Assembly: GCA_016490735.1 (NCBI GenBank)
Contig: JAEMWC010000982.1
Location: 257,388 to 321,387 of the forward strand
Length of the DNA: 64,000 nt
Reading direction: 5' to 3'
DNA from: Pachyseris speciosa
Lineage: Eukaryota; Cnidaria; Anthozoa; Scleractinia; Pachyseridae
Part shown: piece after piece, positions 43,901-54,880 of the stretch
How positions within the stretch are numbered: position 1 is the stretch's first letter
How the letters are laid out: each line of letters starts with the position of its first letter
Made by a program: the position numbers and the translations under genes
Notes under the pieces: model-generated
What the model was told of the DNA's origin: nothing
The model's database searches: none
Seen by the model: the letters and a program-made list of their open reading frames with translations, nothing else

Positions 43901-46900
43901 CGTTTAGTATTGATTGCATGCGATCAATCGTCTGTGATAGTCTGTGATCAATTGCCTTACCAGGCCTGTAGATAGGTTTTTGCATGGGGAGGTGCATTTG
44001 AGAGCTGAAGGCTCGAATTGATGAGCGCTGTAGACATGGGTTTCAAGACTTCATTTTGTGCATTTTTACGGACGTTACATAGAAAATCAGACAGTCAAGA
44101 TCAAACGTAAAATTGTCAATACTTAAAAATCTCTTGGTCGAAATGGATTTTGGGCTTATTCATGAGTAGTGTGCCAAGCTCAAGCCTCCTTGGATGCTTC
44201 TGGGCAAACAAATCTACCATTTTGCATTAACGCAAGCGAAAAGAGCCTTCCTTGAGGTATACTGTATGGCCCTGTTGTAAGTGTGGAGTCATCTTAGAGC
44301 ACTTGCTCTCCTTTCACATTCACAGCTGGTGGCTGGAATTGTGCTTCAAATGTTCAAGAGGACTTAAAGATTTGGGTGCAAATCCCTCAAGGCTTTTGCA
44401 GTGGTATTGGGTCTTTCCTGTTTTGGCTTTGAGCTGTATCGGAAATATATAGTCTTCCAGAAGTTTAATAGTATCGACATAACAGGGGATCACATAGCGG
44501 GCATAAAATGAAGGGCTCGGGGCAAGAACGTCCTCCCAGTTTTTGGTCGATTTTCAATGTGCTCAATAGAAACTGAGATTTGGCATGTGGACTTAATTCC
44601 AGTTAAAAAACACTGCTCTGTATTTGTTTTGGTTGATTTCCTCTTCGTTTTCGAGAAATAACGTATGCAAAAAAAGCAAGTCAGCTCATTCCCTTGCGTA
44701 TTAATATTCATGCGCGAATTGAATTACCTTTAGGGCACGTGAAATGATTGACGCTTGGAAAGCATTGTTTGATAGTGTGACGTAGACTATACATTTGGCG
44801 GTTAAAACATCGATTTAAGTGTCATTGATAGGAAACTTACGTGGCTGTGAGGTGTCAATTGCTAGCTAAATTTAATCGAAACTCGCCAGCCTGGTGGTTG
44901 AACGGACGTCATTTAAGTCTGTCTATCAGCAATTCAGACACTTCTGAAAGAAGCCAGGGGTGTTTCTCTGTGCGTGCCAAATGCTGGAACTAAAATCGGC
45001 GTTTCGCAGTACAGAGTACTGAGCCAGGCGGGACAGTCTGAAAGCAACTCTCGTCTTAAAAGCGGCCCGCAGTTGAGAGTCTTGGCCCATTTGCCAAAGG
45101 TTGCCGTGCTAGAAATTCGGAAATAAGAGTTGTTTTTTGACTGCGTCGAAAAATATGGGATGTTTGAAGACGTGTTGCGCGCGCTCGAAAGGATGTTTTT
45201 ATGCCCACAATCCAATGCGACCACAGAGGGCGCTGTCTCCTTGAAAAGTTCTCGCGAGGACTGGAAATGAATATTCGCTCGGCTGCGGTGGGAAAGGTTT
45301 CACTTCGGAGCGGGAACATTACGGAGAATTCATCTAAGAGTGGGAAATCGGCAAGACAAGCAGTCAGTCCGTTTTCGATGATGCTTTCCAAGCGTCAATC
45401 ATTTCACGTGCCCTAAAGGTAATTCAATTCGCGCATGAATATTAATACGCAAGGGAATGAGCTGACTTGGTTTTTTTGCATACGTTATTTCTCGAAAACG
45501 AAGAGGAAATCAACCAAAACAAATACAGAGCAGTGTTTTCTAACTGGAATGAAGTCCACATGCCAAATCTCAGTTTCTATTGAGCACATCGAAAATCGAC
45601 CAAAAACCGGGAGGATGTTCTTGCCCCGAGCCCTTCAAATGAAAACCATTAAATTAATTGGGTTTTATTTCAAACTACACAATAAGCGAGTCAGGATGTA
45701 AGTACAACAGTTAGTTGCATTTACCTTTTTTTTGGTAATAAATTACTTTCTTTTTAATCATTTTATCTATCGCGTTGGGGAATACATACACACCCGTCGC
45801 CCCCCTTCCTCCCACCAGCTTGTAAAAGGAACTCTGGCCTTAAAACATTTCACTCAAGCGCTTGCTGTTTGTGGAACGCTCTTGATCTCGAACATGAGAC
45901 ACTCTCCCATACTTATTTTAAAAATTGCTTAATTAAACTTTACCGTAGTAGGAATTCCTTTCTTGATCATTTTAAGATTTGTAAAACCTTTTAGTTTCAT
46001 TAGTGGTCAATTAATCAATATTGTATTAATAGTAGTTCATTATGTAAATTTAGTTGGTAGATTACATGTATATAGGTAGTTAATTAATTAATCGATACGT
46101 TTTATTACTTTAATTGTAGGAGGGCCATTATGAAAACTACTGGGTGACCAGTAATCAATGTCTTTACCCTCGTTAAAGTTATATCTATCTATCTATCTAT
46201 GGGCCTGCTTGCGATCCTGCAATCACATGGAAACCAAAATTCTGTGATCTGCGATCGAAACGTATCCCATAATACTTTTAATTCCAACAACGTGCATGTA
46301 CATTTGACTTGTGTGGTGATCGTGTGATCCTGAGATAAGCATGAGGATTTTTGATTGCTGGAAACGCAAACGAGATATTAACACCAAATCCACATTGAGC
46401 AACGCAAAAATGGCTTAAACGTTATTGTTAAGAAATGCAGAAATGGCTTAAACTTTATCGATATTTTGACAGTATATAAAAACAGTAAATTTGGGCTAGC
46501 TCCTAAAGGCCCCGGGCTAGTAATTCTCAGCAACAGCAATGGGCAAGCTGTTTTTTTCATTTTCTTCTCACCCTGTCAGTTGACCAGTCAATCAGTTGGT
46601 TGTTTGAATGCGTGAGGTAGGGACTAAGGATGGGAGGGATTGATTGATTGATTGATTGATCCATCCATTCATTCTTTGATTGTATTTTTATTTCTTGTGT
46701 TCAGGAATCACTCCTCAACTTCGTCATCGTTATGAGATGGGTGTTAGTGGCACAAAAGCTGCGTGGCTGGCAATAGACACCGGTCATTATGCCAGTACTG
46801 TGGGGGATGCTGGGTGGGGGTGTGGCTACAGAAATCTACAGATGTTGATCTCTGCTCTGCTGAAAATGGATATTTACAGGCCTGTTATGTTAAGTGGTGA

Positions 46901-49900
46901 GATGTTCACTTCACTTCACTTAAATTTACTTGTGCTACCTATGTCGGTAGTATAAATAATGTGCACAGCGCATTGACAAATAAGCTTAATACTTTACAGA
47001 AGATATGCATACTAGATAATTGTCAGCATGACACTGAACTTCACATCATCTCCAAAGAATGAACAATTTACCAAGAGCAAAGCATGAGGAAAACTGCAAG
47101 CCTCAGGAACAGATCACAAGTTGGATCGCAACTTTTTGATCACTTGCTGCTGGTCTTTATCAGTTAAAGGTCTTGACTGACTGTCTAGTGTGCTAAAAAT
47201 GTAGCATTGTTGTTGTTGTTGATTGGTGCATTTCAATCCTCTTATTTGTGCTGCCCTCGTACCCCTTTTCTCTGCATTAGTTAGACTACAAATCACAACC
47301 CAGTCAACAGTGATTTTGTCATATACCCCCAACTCACCTAATTACAAAACTAGACAATCAGCAATAGAGTGGTTTTCAATTGAACATCGAAAGTAAATTG
47401 CTTTTGCTTTGGTTTTTCATTGCTTTACTCTGTAATTGACCAACAAAACTCGTGCCAATGAGAAGCAAAACCAAAACCAATCACGACTTACATGCGCACA
47501 TTTTCCCACACTTTCGACGGCTACATGTAATTGCTTTGTATTCTGGTCAGAGTAATATTATTGCTTTGGTCTTGGTTTTATGATGCTCAATTGAAAAGCG
47601 CTCGAATAGAAAATACTGAATTGTATTTTTTTTTGTGCTCTGATCTCTGTTTTGACATATTAGTTGGAGAAAAAGTGCCATCTATTCCCAGAATTCAACA
47701 GTTTATAGAGTCTGCCTGGACAAGTGGTGAGTAGACTAGTAAGATTTGTGATGTGACAAAAAAATTATACAAACTGCCTTTGCATATAGAGTGTAATAAG
47801 CTGCTCACCTAATTATTTTCATTTTTCAAAACTATGAGTAAATCAAGTAGAGCAAAAATGATCATGATTTCCCAAGATTGTCCTCTGGCTTCAGGGCTCG
47901 AGACTAACTTTTCAGCTTACTAGCCCAGTGGCTCGTGAGAGGTTTGATTCACTAGCCAAAACAAATTTTTCTCCAGCCAGACTTGTTTGCCAGGCATTAA
48001 TCCTGTCAAGCAGTTTCACTTACTTTAGGTAGTTTCTTTTCCAACCACAATACTATGCATGATGTTCAACTTATCATCTTTTTAGAAATAAGTATGTTTG
48101 ACATTTGAAAGTGTTATAACACAAATAAAAGTCTCTTTTTTGCACCGTAAATTAAGTTCTTTAAAAGGTGAGGAGACACTGTGATACAAATTTAACATTA
48201 TTAAAAACTTTTTTTTTTTGAGTACCAAACTTACGTCTGGTACTCAACAGTGTCTAAACACAGTAGCTTAAATACAAAAATGGATGCTCTTTTGAATGCA
48301 AAATGTGATTTGAATTTTAAGGAACTTGGAATAAAATATGTCACTCAAAGAAATTATTTGAATCACATCACTTATTTATCAAGTTTCACCATGTAATGAT
48401 AATGCTGTGGAGAAACAACATTAACAGAATTACATTTAAGACAGAGTATTTTGCCGTTTCAATAGTCTCCGTGTGTCATTGCCGGTGCGTGATGAAAAGA
48501 GAAACACTTTTGAAACCTTGTTGTCATCAATAAACAGCGCATCATAAGCACTATTTCATATTGAAATTCAACATTTATAAGACAGAGTATTCTGCCATTT
48601 TAATCGCCTTGTAGAACAAGAGTTATCACATTTTTGTTTGTTGCGATGGCAAAAATTGAGTCACGCTCGCCAGCACGCGATGAAAAGAGAAACACTTTAG
48701 GGAAAATGAGGGAAATCTCAATGATCTGCAGCAAATTGGGGAAATGTTGGGGAAGTACACCTGTAGTTTGTTTGTTGTTCATGCCATTAGTATGAAAAAA
48801 AAAAAAAGAAAAAAAAGTCAATTGTCTGTTCACTTGCACAACTCCATTTTCAATTGTGATACATTTGAAGTTAATTTTCATTTGGTTTCCCTCTGGTCCT
48901 CCTTTTCACTAACCAAAATGGCTAGTGAAGTGCAAAATCCACTAGCCAAAACGGAATTTTTACAAGTCTGTGGCTAGTTGGCTACCGTTAGTCTTGAGCC
49001 CTGTGGCTTGTTGAAAGCAGCTTAACCAACTGCCTCGCTTAAGTGGAAGGTGGGTGCCTGGGATACCCAGGGGCTTCCACTGTGGCCAGCCAGCCCCTAG
49101 ATAGAATGCTGCCCCCATGGCTGGCAAATCCCCGCAACCCAGCCATGAGCCCCCATTCCAGGCACCCATCACACTGATGAAACAGTGGAAGGAAGAAAAA
49201 ATAAGGGATGGGAGGGGGGGGGAAGACGTTAAATGAACCACTCCACAGACCACTGCACAAATGCTCGACGAAGAACTTGCAGATCGTAGTGGTGTACAAA
49301 GCTACCACGTACCATGTGAGCCTGCACTTAAGGGATTGTCCGCTGGATTCCTGCTGGGCTTGCGGGCCGCTTGACTGCTAAGCTTGAGGACCGCTTAACT
49401 TGTGGACCGCTAAGCTTGAGAACTGCTTAACCGCTAAGATTGTGAACCGCTTGACTGCTAAGCTTGTGAACCACTTAACTGCTAAGCTTGTGGACCGCTT
49501 GACTGCTAAGCTTGTGAACTGTTAGACTGCTAAGCTTAAGAACCACTTGACCGCTAAGCTTGTGGACCGCTTGACCGCCAAGCTCATGGTAGTTAACTTA
49601 GTTAAATTACATTTAACCAAATCAAAAAGCCTTCTTGTATTTTCTTTACTTTACTCACTTGCGTTTTGACTAAATTAAGCAGACCAGTATTATTATTCTG
49701 CAAACTATAGCTGTTCTAAAATGAGTAAATAACCATTTTCCTCGTTTCCTATGTGAATACAGTGAGTCATTAGTCACAAGAAATGTTGTGATCAACAATT
49801 TTTGAAAACAGGCCAAAGTTACCATGTATTTAATTTAACAAAGTTAAAAACATCTCAACATCTTTTGATATTATTTAAGGTTTTGACAGGCAGGGAGCTG

Positions 49901-52900
49901 AACAGCTAGGATGCAAACTGATTAATACAAGGAAATGGATTGGAGCAACAGAGATAGCAGCGGTGTTGAGGTCACTTCAAATAAGGTAATATGTCAACAA
50001 GCACGGGGACCCACAAAAGCTACTTCCAGAGTGCCCTATATTTCAAGGCAAGAAACAGAGGACTCCTTTTTCAATCAACCATTTTCTCTGAGTTACCCTT
50101 CTTCCCTCCCTGTTAGGGTTAGGTGGATTATGCGAGCTCGTAAAATCAAGCATTATGCTTTTGGGTGTCAGCCTTGAAACTGAGCATTGTGCTCAAAATT
50201 ATGCTCAGATGGTGGCATTATGCTCAAAATTATGCTGATAAAATTTTGAAAATTTGACTGTGCACCCCTATAAAATAAACACCCAGTAGCTAGAAGATAT
50301 ATTTTAATTTTATTTTTTTAACATGGAGCCTTGGGAGTCTGGCATAATGAGATAACCAGGGCAAAATATCATCATTTTGCCAGAAAATATCATCATTATG
50401 CCGGCATTATGCCCGATGTTGTTGATACAATATTAGCGAGGGTCCCCCGGGGGGATCTGTGTTCCCGTGTTCCCTTCAAAATTTTAACTCTGTTCCCTTG
50501 TTCCCGTCCAAAATTACACCTTGTTCCCTTTCTCTTATTCTTTGCATATACGTCCTAATTAACCAATCTGAACAAAACAAAATAACTGATTGAAGGTCTA
50601 CAGTGTTGCTGATAAATTTTGATCATTATTTCTAGAGCTAGAAACGGTCAGAGACGAGTAGACACGAAAGATGGCAACAAAAACTTGCCAAAGAAATCAG
50701 AAAACAGCAGAAAATCTTCTATCACCCCCACGTTTATGTAAAAAACGTAGGGCCTTGAAATTTTTTGTGTTTGTTCCCCAGTTCCCTAACCTATTTGATG
50801 TTCCCTTGTTCCCTACGATTTTTTTGCTTTGTTCCCGTGTTCCCATTGCCAAATTTCCCGTGTTCCCTTGTTCCCCCAAAACCCCTGGGGGACCCTCATT
50901 AGCCTGAAATTATGCTGACATACCGGTAATCCGTCTAACCTTAACCGCGGTCAAACGTAAGAAAAATAAGAAAAGTCCTTTAAAGATAAGGTTTTTACAT
51001 TGAGAGCTCTAAGATGATAAGTTTTTCGTCAGTCTGCGAGTTTACCAAATCATTTTATGGATTACTAAAAAAAAGTTTCAGGAAAAATAAAGTGAATCGA
51101 TTTTCCAGAAGTCACGCATTGAAACAGAAAACAAAGACACACGGCGCCGACCAGTCTCCACATTCTACGCTTTAGAAAGACTTAAAACGTTTTTAGTAAT
51201 CCATAAAATGATTAATAAACTCACATAATGAAGGAAAACTTATCAGCTTTGAACTCTCTATTATAAAAAGGCTTTGAACTTGTACGACGTTGACGACATT
51301 AGAACTTGGAGAACAATCTGTCCTAGGTGTAACACAGCGAGGTCTCTCCTATGCCCGCCAACGTGCTGCTTCTAGCAATTTGGTCTCCCACCTTGTCTCC
51401 TCTCAAGTTTTATGCTTACATATTAGTAGTTTTAGTTATTAAATATTTTTTTATATAAATAATTAACGAGGGATCCGCTGTAATTGGCTATGCTGTAGTG
51501 GTCTCCCTGCCTAATTATTATATCCTTGGTATTTTGTTTCTATTTTTTGTTTCTATTCTGTTTGTATTTTAGTTAGGCGAAGCTAAATAAATAAATTAAA
51601 CGTAAAAACCTTATCTTTAAAGAACTTTTCTTACTTTTTTACGTTTGACCGCGGTTAACGTCTAACCCTACCACTTTTGGCGACCACCACGCAGGCTCGA
51701 GTTGCCCCAATTAACCTCGTTCCAAAGAACAGGAAGCAGAGAAAAACTGGGAAAGAGGTTGTAACAAAATCTCCAATTTTTCCTTCTTTATCAAAATAAA
51801 GATGACAATTTAATATGCAGGAGTGGAATTAACACACAAATAAAGTATTACTAAACAATTAAAATGACTCTTTTTTTTACATTTTTTCAGGGCCAAAATA
51901 ATTGACTTCCACCAAGCAACAGGTTGTGATGGGACACACCCAGAAATGTTTTCGTGGATCAAACGTTATTTCAGCTGTAGTGTGAATTCTACTGCAGTCC
52001 CCACTGGGCCATCTGTTCTCCGGCAGACCTCAGTTCCTCCTCTATACCTCCAGCATCAAGGTTTGTTGCTTGTATTTCTTACGTATGTGTCTGCGGATTA
52101 GGAGAAATGGAAGTTCAGTCCTTGTTTTGGGGAAGCTTAGTCTTCGGAACATGAATCATTTCATTAGAAGGATTGAATTCAAAATGAAGTGTGAGCACCG
52201 ACACCTGTTGTATGAAATTTTCCTACTGAAGATTAGAAATCTCCTTAACTTCTAGGAGTGGTCTTTCAATTAATTCTATAGAAACTCCGAGACTGCTTTG
52301 AAAATTAGCAAACGAGAGTAAAAATTTGCATTAAATTGACTCTACATACATGCAAAATTTTTAGCCAAAAACGTATTCTGTTCCCATTTTATTACATACA
52401 AAAAATTTAGCCGTTAATGTATGGCTAAATCACAGTCATCAATACTACTAAAGTAGTAGCGAAAATTAAGCCTTAAAGAAAATTCAGCCTTGTGCGGGAT
52501 TCGAACCCATGACCTCTGCGATACCGGTGCAGAGCTGAGCTACTGGAGACAACTGAAGGTGAGAATGATGTATATGATCAGGAAATAAATCATATGAACT
52601 GCAGAAATGAAATCAAATGAAGATTGATCCTCCAGTTGTGAACGCAATTCAGAGAGAATTGAAGTCCTGAATTTTTTTCAGGCTTCTTTTCGCAATTGCA
52701 CAAATTGCGTTCACAACTGCGAGGATCATTCTTCATTTGATTTGACAATTGAAGGTGTTGGCGCAAGAGAACTCCACCATCTCGTTTCACTCGCATCGCC
52801 AATATTTGCGTCATTCTCTCTTTCCAGGCCACAGTCGGCTAGTGATAGGCGTCGAGGAGCATTCTGGGAAGGATGGAGGTCTGTATCTTCTGTTGTTTGA

Positions 52901-53093
52901 TCCGTCACACTCCGCTAAGCAGATGCAAAGCCTGTTGGAAGACATTCAAAGCAGCAGCTCCGGATTGAGGCACCTGCGGCGCTCCTTGAAGCAGATGAGG
53001 TGTAAACAGTATCAGATAGTGTATGTGGACGGAATCATGGAACCAACCGAAATGGAACAGAGTAAAACGATGGAGAGCATGAGAGTTCCATGA
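39833..53093 (+). CDS. ZUP1: ZUP1 (ZUFSP), K63-specific deubiquitinase, complete spliced gene
   Basis: A cysteine protease that cleaves long K63-linked ubiquitin chains in DNA-damage and genome-stability signalling. Eleven exons joined in consistent phase give 526 residues (human about 578): 39833-40007, 40173-40235, 40650-40715, 41408-41586, 42208-42339, 43098-43266, 46705-46896, 47664-47726, 49880-49985, 51891-52060 and 52828-53093. One C2H2 finger lies at residues 22-41 (C22, C25, H37, H41). Helical ubiquitin-binding MIU-type motifs are at about 108-119, 150-161 and 174-185. The peptidase domain has Cys301 (DAGWGCGYRN), His440 (QGHSRLVIGVEE) and Asp463 (LLFDPSH). It has fewer zinc fingers than the human protein. 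Exons 2 and 3 are the least certain. Introns 6-9 carry several transposons. Confidence 0.93.
40173..40235 (+). CDS. ZUP1: ZUP1 exon 2 (tentative)
   Basis: A 63-base exon between TTATTCTAG and GTACGG that keeps the phase. It encodes PTLSDSADFRSCTYARCEQI. It has no recognisable domain and is supported only by splice sites and phase. Confidence 0.5.
   Translation, partial: FPHFPIQPIFGPVHMQDVNR
40650..40715 (+). CDS. ZUP1: ZUP1 exon 3 (tentative)
   Basis: A 66-base exon between TTTTTACAG and GTAAG that keeps the phase. It encodes GRAKQSCLEGHSLVAGTEFI. No domain recognised. Confidence 0.5.
40925..40962. repeat. (AAT)n microsatellite in ZUP1 intron 3
   Basis: About twelve AAT units. Confidence 0.9.
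41408..41586 (+). CDS. ZUP1: ZUP1 exon 4, MIU-like motifs
   Basis: Encodes DWDDHMFAHALEDQ and, at the end, SDQALAQELEKQ, both like the ubiquitin-binding MIU helix. Acceptor CTCTCAG and donor GTTAAG, phase 0 at the end. Confidence 0.8.
42208..42339 (+). CDS. ZUP1: ZUP1 exon 5, MIU motif
   Basis: 44 codons in phase 0: CEWDDHMLAQALESEQRREF then EEHRQQEEVEFKKLQ. It corresponds to the human MIU and linking helix (LAHQLQQEEDRKRR..EEFQKLQ). Confidence 0.88.
43098..43266 (+). CDS. ZUP1: ZUP1 exon 6
   Basis: Encodes YGMTSTSGYATQYSRQLEKD and DYYARKAEMLKIL, matching the ubiquitin-binding helical zone ahead of the peptidase domain (human YGLDNSGGYKQQQL..HRRKADMM). Donor GTAAAA. Confidence 0.88.
44510..45636. 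mobile_element. Long-TIR element, 1127 bp, AAAT duplication, ZUP1 intron 6
   Basis: Two inverted arms of about 260 bases (44510-44770 and 45385-45636) are nearly identical and start GAAGGGCTCGGGGCAAGAAC. AAAT stands directly outside both ends (44506-44509 and 45637-45640). The 615-base centre has open frames without recognisable motifs. Probably non-autonomous. Confidence 0.85.
46635..46665. repeat. (GATT)n microsatellite
   Basis: Five to six GATT units just before ZUP1 exon 7, near the branch-point zone. Confidence 0.75.
46705..46896 (+). CDS. ZUP1: ZUP1 exon 7, catalytic cysteine
   Basis: Holds DAGWGCGYRNLQMLISALL with the nucleophile Cys301. Acceptor GTTCAG and donor GTGAGA. Confidence 0.95.
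47365..47606. mobile_element. MITE of the 15497-17445 family, intact
   Basis: Ends TAGAGTGGTTTTCAATTGA and CAATTGAAAAGCGCTCGA. The interior shares GCAAAACCAAAACCAATC and TAATTG words with the copy at 17168-17445. It ends 58 bases before ZUP1 exon 8, inside intron 7. Confidence 0.75.
47664..47726 (+). CDS. ZUP1: ZUP1 exon 8
   Basis: Encodes VPSIPRIQQFIESAWTSG, matching IPCIPKIQSMIEDAWKEG of the human protein. Donor GTGAGT. Confidence 0.9.
47892..49003. mobile_element. hAT-like element, 1112 bp, ZUP1 intron 8
   Basis: The ends CAGGGCTCGAGACTAAC and its complement (GTTAGTCTTGAGCCCTG) are typical CAGGG-type hAT termini. TGGCTT is repeated outside both ends (47886-47891 and 49004-49009). ACTAGCC words recur in both orientations near each end. 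No transposase is visible. Confidence 0.75.
49361..49590. repeat. Degenerate minisatellite, unit about 28 bp
   Basis: Repeated GCTAAGCTTGTGGACCGCTT-like units followed by GACT, about eight copies with variants. It lies 290 bases upstream of ZUP1 exon 9. Confidence 0.85.
49880..49985 (+). CDS. ZUP1: ZUP1 exon 9
   Basis: Encodes FDRQGAEQLGCKLINTRKWI then GATEIAAVLRSLQI, matching human GASQLNNRL..KAWIGACEVYILLTSLR. Acceptor TTTAAG and donor GTAATA. Confidence 0.92.
50438..50897. mobile_element. GTTCCC-repeat element, 460 bp, ATTAGC duplication
   Basis: Ends GAGGGTCCCCCGGGG and its complement, flanked by ATTAGC on both sides (50432-50437 and 50898-50903). The interior carries many TGTTCCCGTGTTCCC words on both sides of an unrelated AT-rich core. 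It inserted in an older ATTATGCT-rich repeat (50150-50940). In ZUP1 intron 9. Confidence 0.8.
50941..51659. mobile_element. TIR element, 719 bp, 8-bp duplication GTCTAACC
   Basis: Arms begin TTAACCGCGGTCAAACGTAA and pair over about 58 bases with the right end. GTCTAACC is found on both sides (50933-50940 and 51660-51667). The right half includes GGCGAAGCTAAATAAATAAA, like the end of a LINE. An 8-bp duplication fits hAT. In ZUP1 intron 9. Confidence 0.8.
51891..52060 (+). CDS. ZUP1: ZUP1 exon 10
   Basis: Encodes AKIIDFHQATGCDGTHPEMF to VPPLYLQHQ, just ahead of the catalytic His (human CHIVDFHKSTGPLGTHPRLF, KPPIYLQHQG). Acceptor TTTTTTCAG and donor GTTTGT. Confidence 0.93.
52480..52745. repeat. 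tRNA-derived SINE, rearranged
   Basis: A minus-strand head with A-box CAGTAGCTCAGCTCTGCACC and B-box GGTTCGAATCC (52490-52555). It is followed by a palindrome whose two halves are the SINE body (GAATTTTTTTCAGGCTTCTT, GAGGATCATTCTTCATTTGA). It ends about 85 bases before ZUP1 exon 11. Confidence 0.65.
52828..53093 (+). CDS. ZUP1: ZUP1 exon 11, catalytic His and Asp
   Basis: Encodes GHSRLVIGVEEHSGKDGGLY with His440, LLLFDPSHSAKQMQSLLED with Asp463, and HLRRSLKQMRCKQYQIVYVD, ending at a TGA. Acceptor CTTTCCAG. Confidence 0.95.
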
Positions 53094-54060
53094 AATGGCA
53101 CCAGCATCATCCCGTTTTACGAATTGTTGGTTTCGATCAGCGGTTTGACCAGAATAATGTTGTGGTCGCAAATTTGTTAAGCCGATGTTAGGTCACCTTG
53201 CTTCTCAGTCACTTCGCTTCACTTCGGATCGCTCCACATTATGGTTACGTCGCTTCACAAAATAGTTAGAATAAATCCTGATCCTACCAACTACAACTAG
53301 AAAGCTTAAAGTCAGGACCAGCTATTACTGGCAGTCCCGTTTTAGGAAGTCGAGATCGCAAGCTATCAAGAGCACTACGGGACTGTAACGAGGATGAAAA
53401 TAGCGAGAAAAGACGCCTATTCCAGCCTTAATCCCAGTCCCCCTCGGCTCCTTCGCTTCGCGTCTCGTTTTTTTAAGCTCCCAATTGGCTATCCAGGAAG
53501 AGAGTGGAGGACAGTGTACCTTTTAATGGGAGGGTTTCATAGTTCGGCGCATGTGCAAACTATCATGTTAGCGCATGACTCTTAGCGCATTCGATTCTAT
53601 TGTTTATAAAACACTCGGAAGCGTGCAGATGACTCGCGGTAAATTTGCCCTTCGAAAATTTCGCGGTCAGTCGCGAAAACGGGGTGATAAAGGTGACGTT
53701 TCTCATTAGAATTTATTTTGAATGTTCCGACTCCGTGCACAAAGTACATTTTAGTTTTCGTATCAACCACATGTATTTCATTAATCGCAAATTGTAATTT
53801 TGTGCGAGCAGAATGATAGTCTACGCGTAGCCATACGGCTACAAGAAGGCTAGCAGAATGACCGATGCCCGAATTTCACGAAAGACGTCAACGGATTTAC
53901 ACAGAAAATGTTGAATTTAGTCTTGAACATCGAATTTATTCTTCGTCCCGAAGGTTTTATTCCGGACCGGACGCACAAGTTATGTACTCGCATCTGAGTG
54001 GTTTCTAAACAATGGGATTGAATTGGCCACGTCATAGATTGCACATGCGCTAAACCGTGA
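53094..54060. other. ZUP1 3' region and intergenic
   Basis: Contains the ZUP1 3' untranslated region. AATAAA at about 53271 is a possible poly(A) signal, 178 bases past the stop. CTTCGCTTCACTTCGG-like words at 53200-53260 are a simple repeat. No gene is seen. Confidence 0.45.
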
Positions 54061-54065
54061 AACTA

Positions 54066-54069
54066 TCCC

Positions 54070-54125
<56 letters not shown>

Positions 54126-54135
54126 TATTTATTTA
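54066..54135. repeat. (TTTA)n microsatellite at the LINE 5' border
   Basis: About 17 uninterrupted TTTA units next to the truncated LINE, whose own 3' end also finishes in TTATTTATTTAT. Confidence 0.9.
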
Positions 54136-54145
54136 TTTAAATCAA

Positions 54146-54880
54146 CATTTTACAGGAGCATCCAGTTTAGCATCTGTTAAAGCATAGGTTTCCTACAGTA
54201 TAAGCCTTCGGACCCATCTCCCTTACAGATGTCGGGCTGTGTTATAGAGCAGGTGTCATCTTATAAGTTGCTCGGTGTCCATCTGTCGCACAATTTGTCG
54301 TGGTCTATTCACTGCGACTATATTGTGAAGAAAGCACGCAAGCGTCTCTACGTTTTACGTGTCCTAAGGAAATCAGGTCTCCCACCAGCTGATCTCATTA
54401 AAGTTTATTGTAGCCTTGTGCGGCCCATTTTAGAATTTACATCTCCGGTGTGGGCCGCGTTACCTGCTTGTCTGGTTCAGTTGGTTGAAAGTGTGCAGAA
54501 GTCTGCTCTAAGAATCATTTTTCCAGATTGCTCTTATGAGTGGGCACTAGTGATCTGCGGCTTGCCTACGCTGCTGGCGCGCCGTGATGAAGCTTGCAGG
54601 CGTTTTATATCTAACATCAAGGAGTCCGGTTTCCTCTCACACCTGTTGCCACAGTCCACGAGTGTCGCTCATGGGTACGGGCTGAGGTCTTGTTGTTCCC
54701 GTTCTGATTTCCGCCTTGTCAGAACGGACCGCCTTAGTAGTTTCGTTACTCACAGTTATAATAGGATTTAATTGTTTTTGCCTTCTGTGTCAAGTGTAAT
54801 TATGCTTTTTTGTGTAGAATTGACCACCTCCCTTGTAATTTGGTGTTATACACTACCAAAGGGTTAATAAACTGATTATT
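54146..54880 (+). pseudogene. 5'-truncated non-LTR retrotransposon, end of reverse transcriptase
   Basis: An intact frame, 54229-54771, reads SYKLLGVHLSHNLSWSIHCD, VLRVLRKSGLPPADLIKVYC and VRPILEFTSPVWA. This is the thumb and connection region that follows the YADD block in CR1/L2-like elements. The catalytic part is missing. It ends in GGGTTAATAAACTG and a TTTA tail. It is a dead-on-arrival copy, although the remaining frame has no stop, suggesting a young insertion. Confidence 0.85.

Noticed and set aside
45056..45391. 111-codon open frame in the centre of the long-TIR element
   Set aside because: No transposase motif; the other strand is open too. Treated as a non-autonomous element.
54229..54771. 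Intact 180-codon frame as a working gene
   Set aside because: It is only the end of a LINE reverse transcriptase lacking the catalytic motifs; 5'-truncated insertion.
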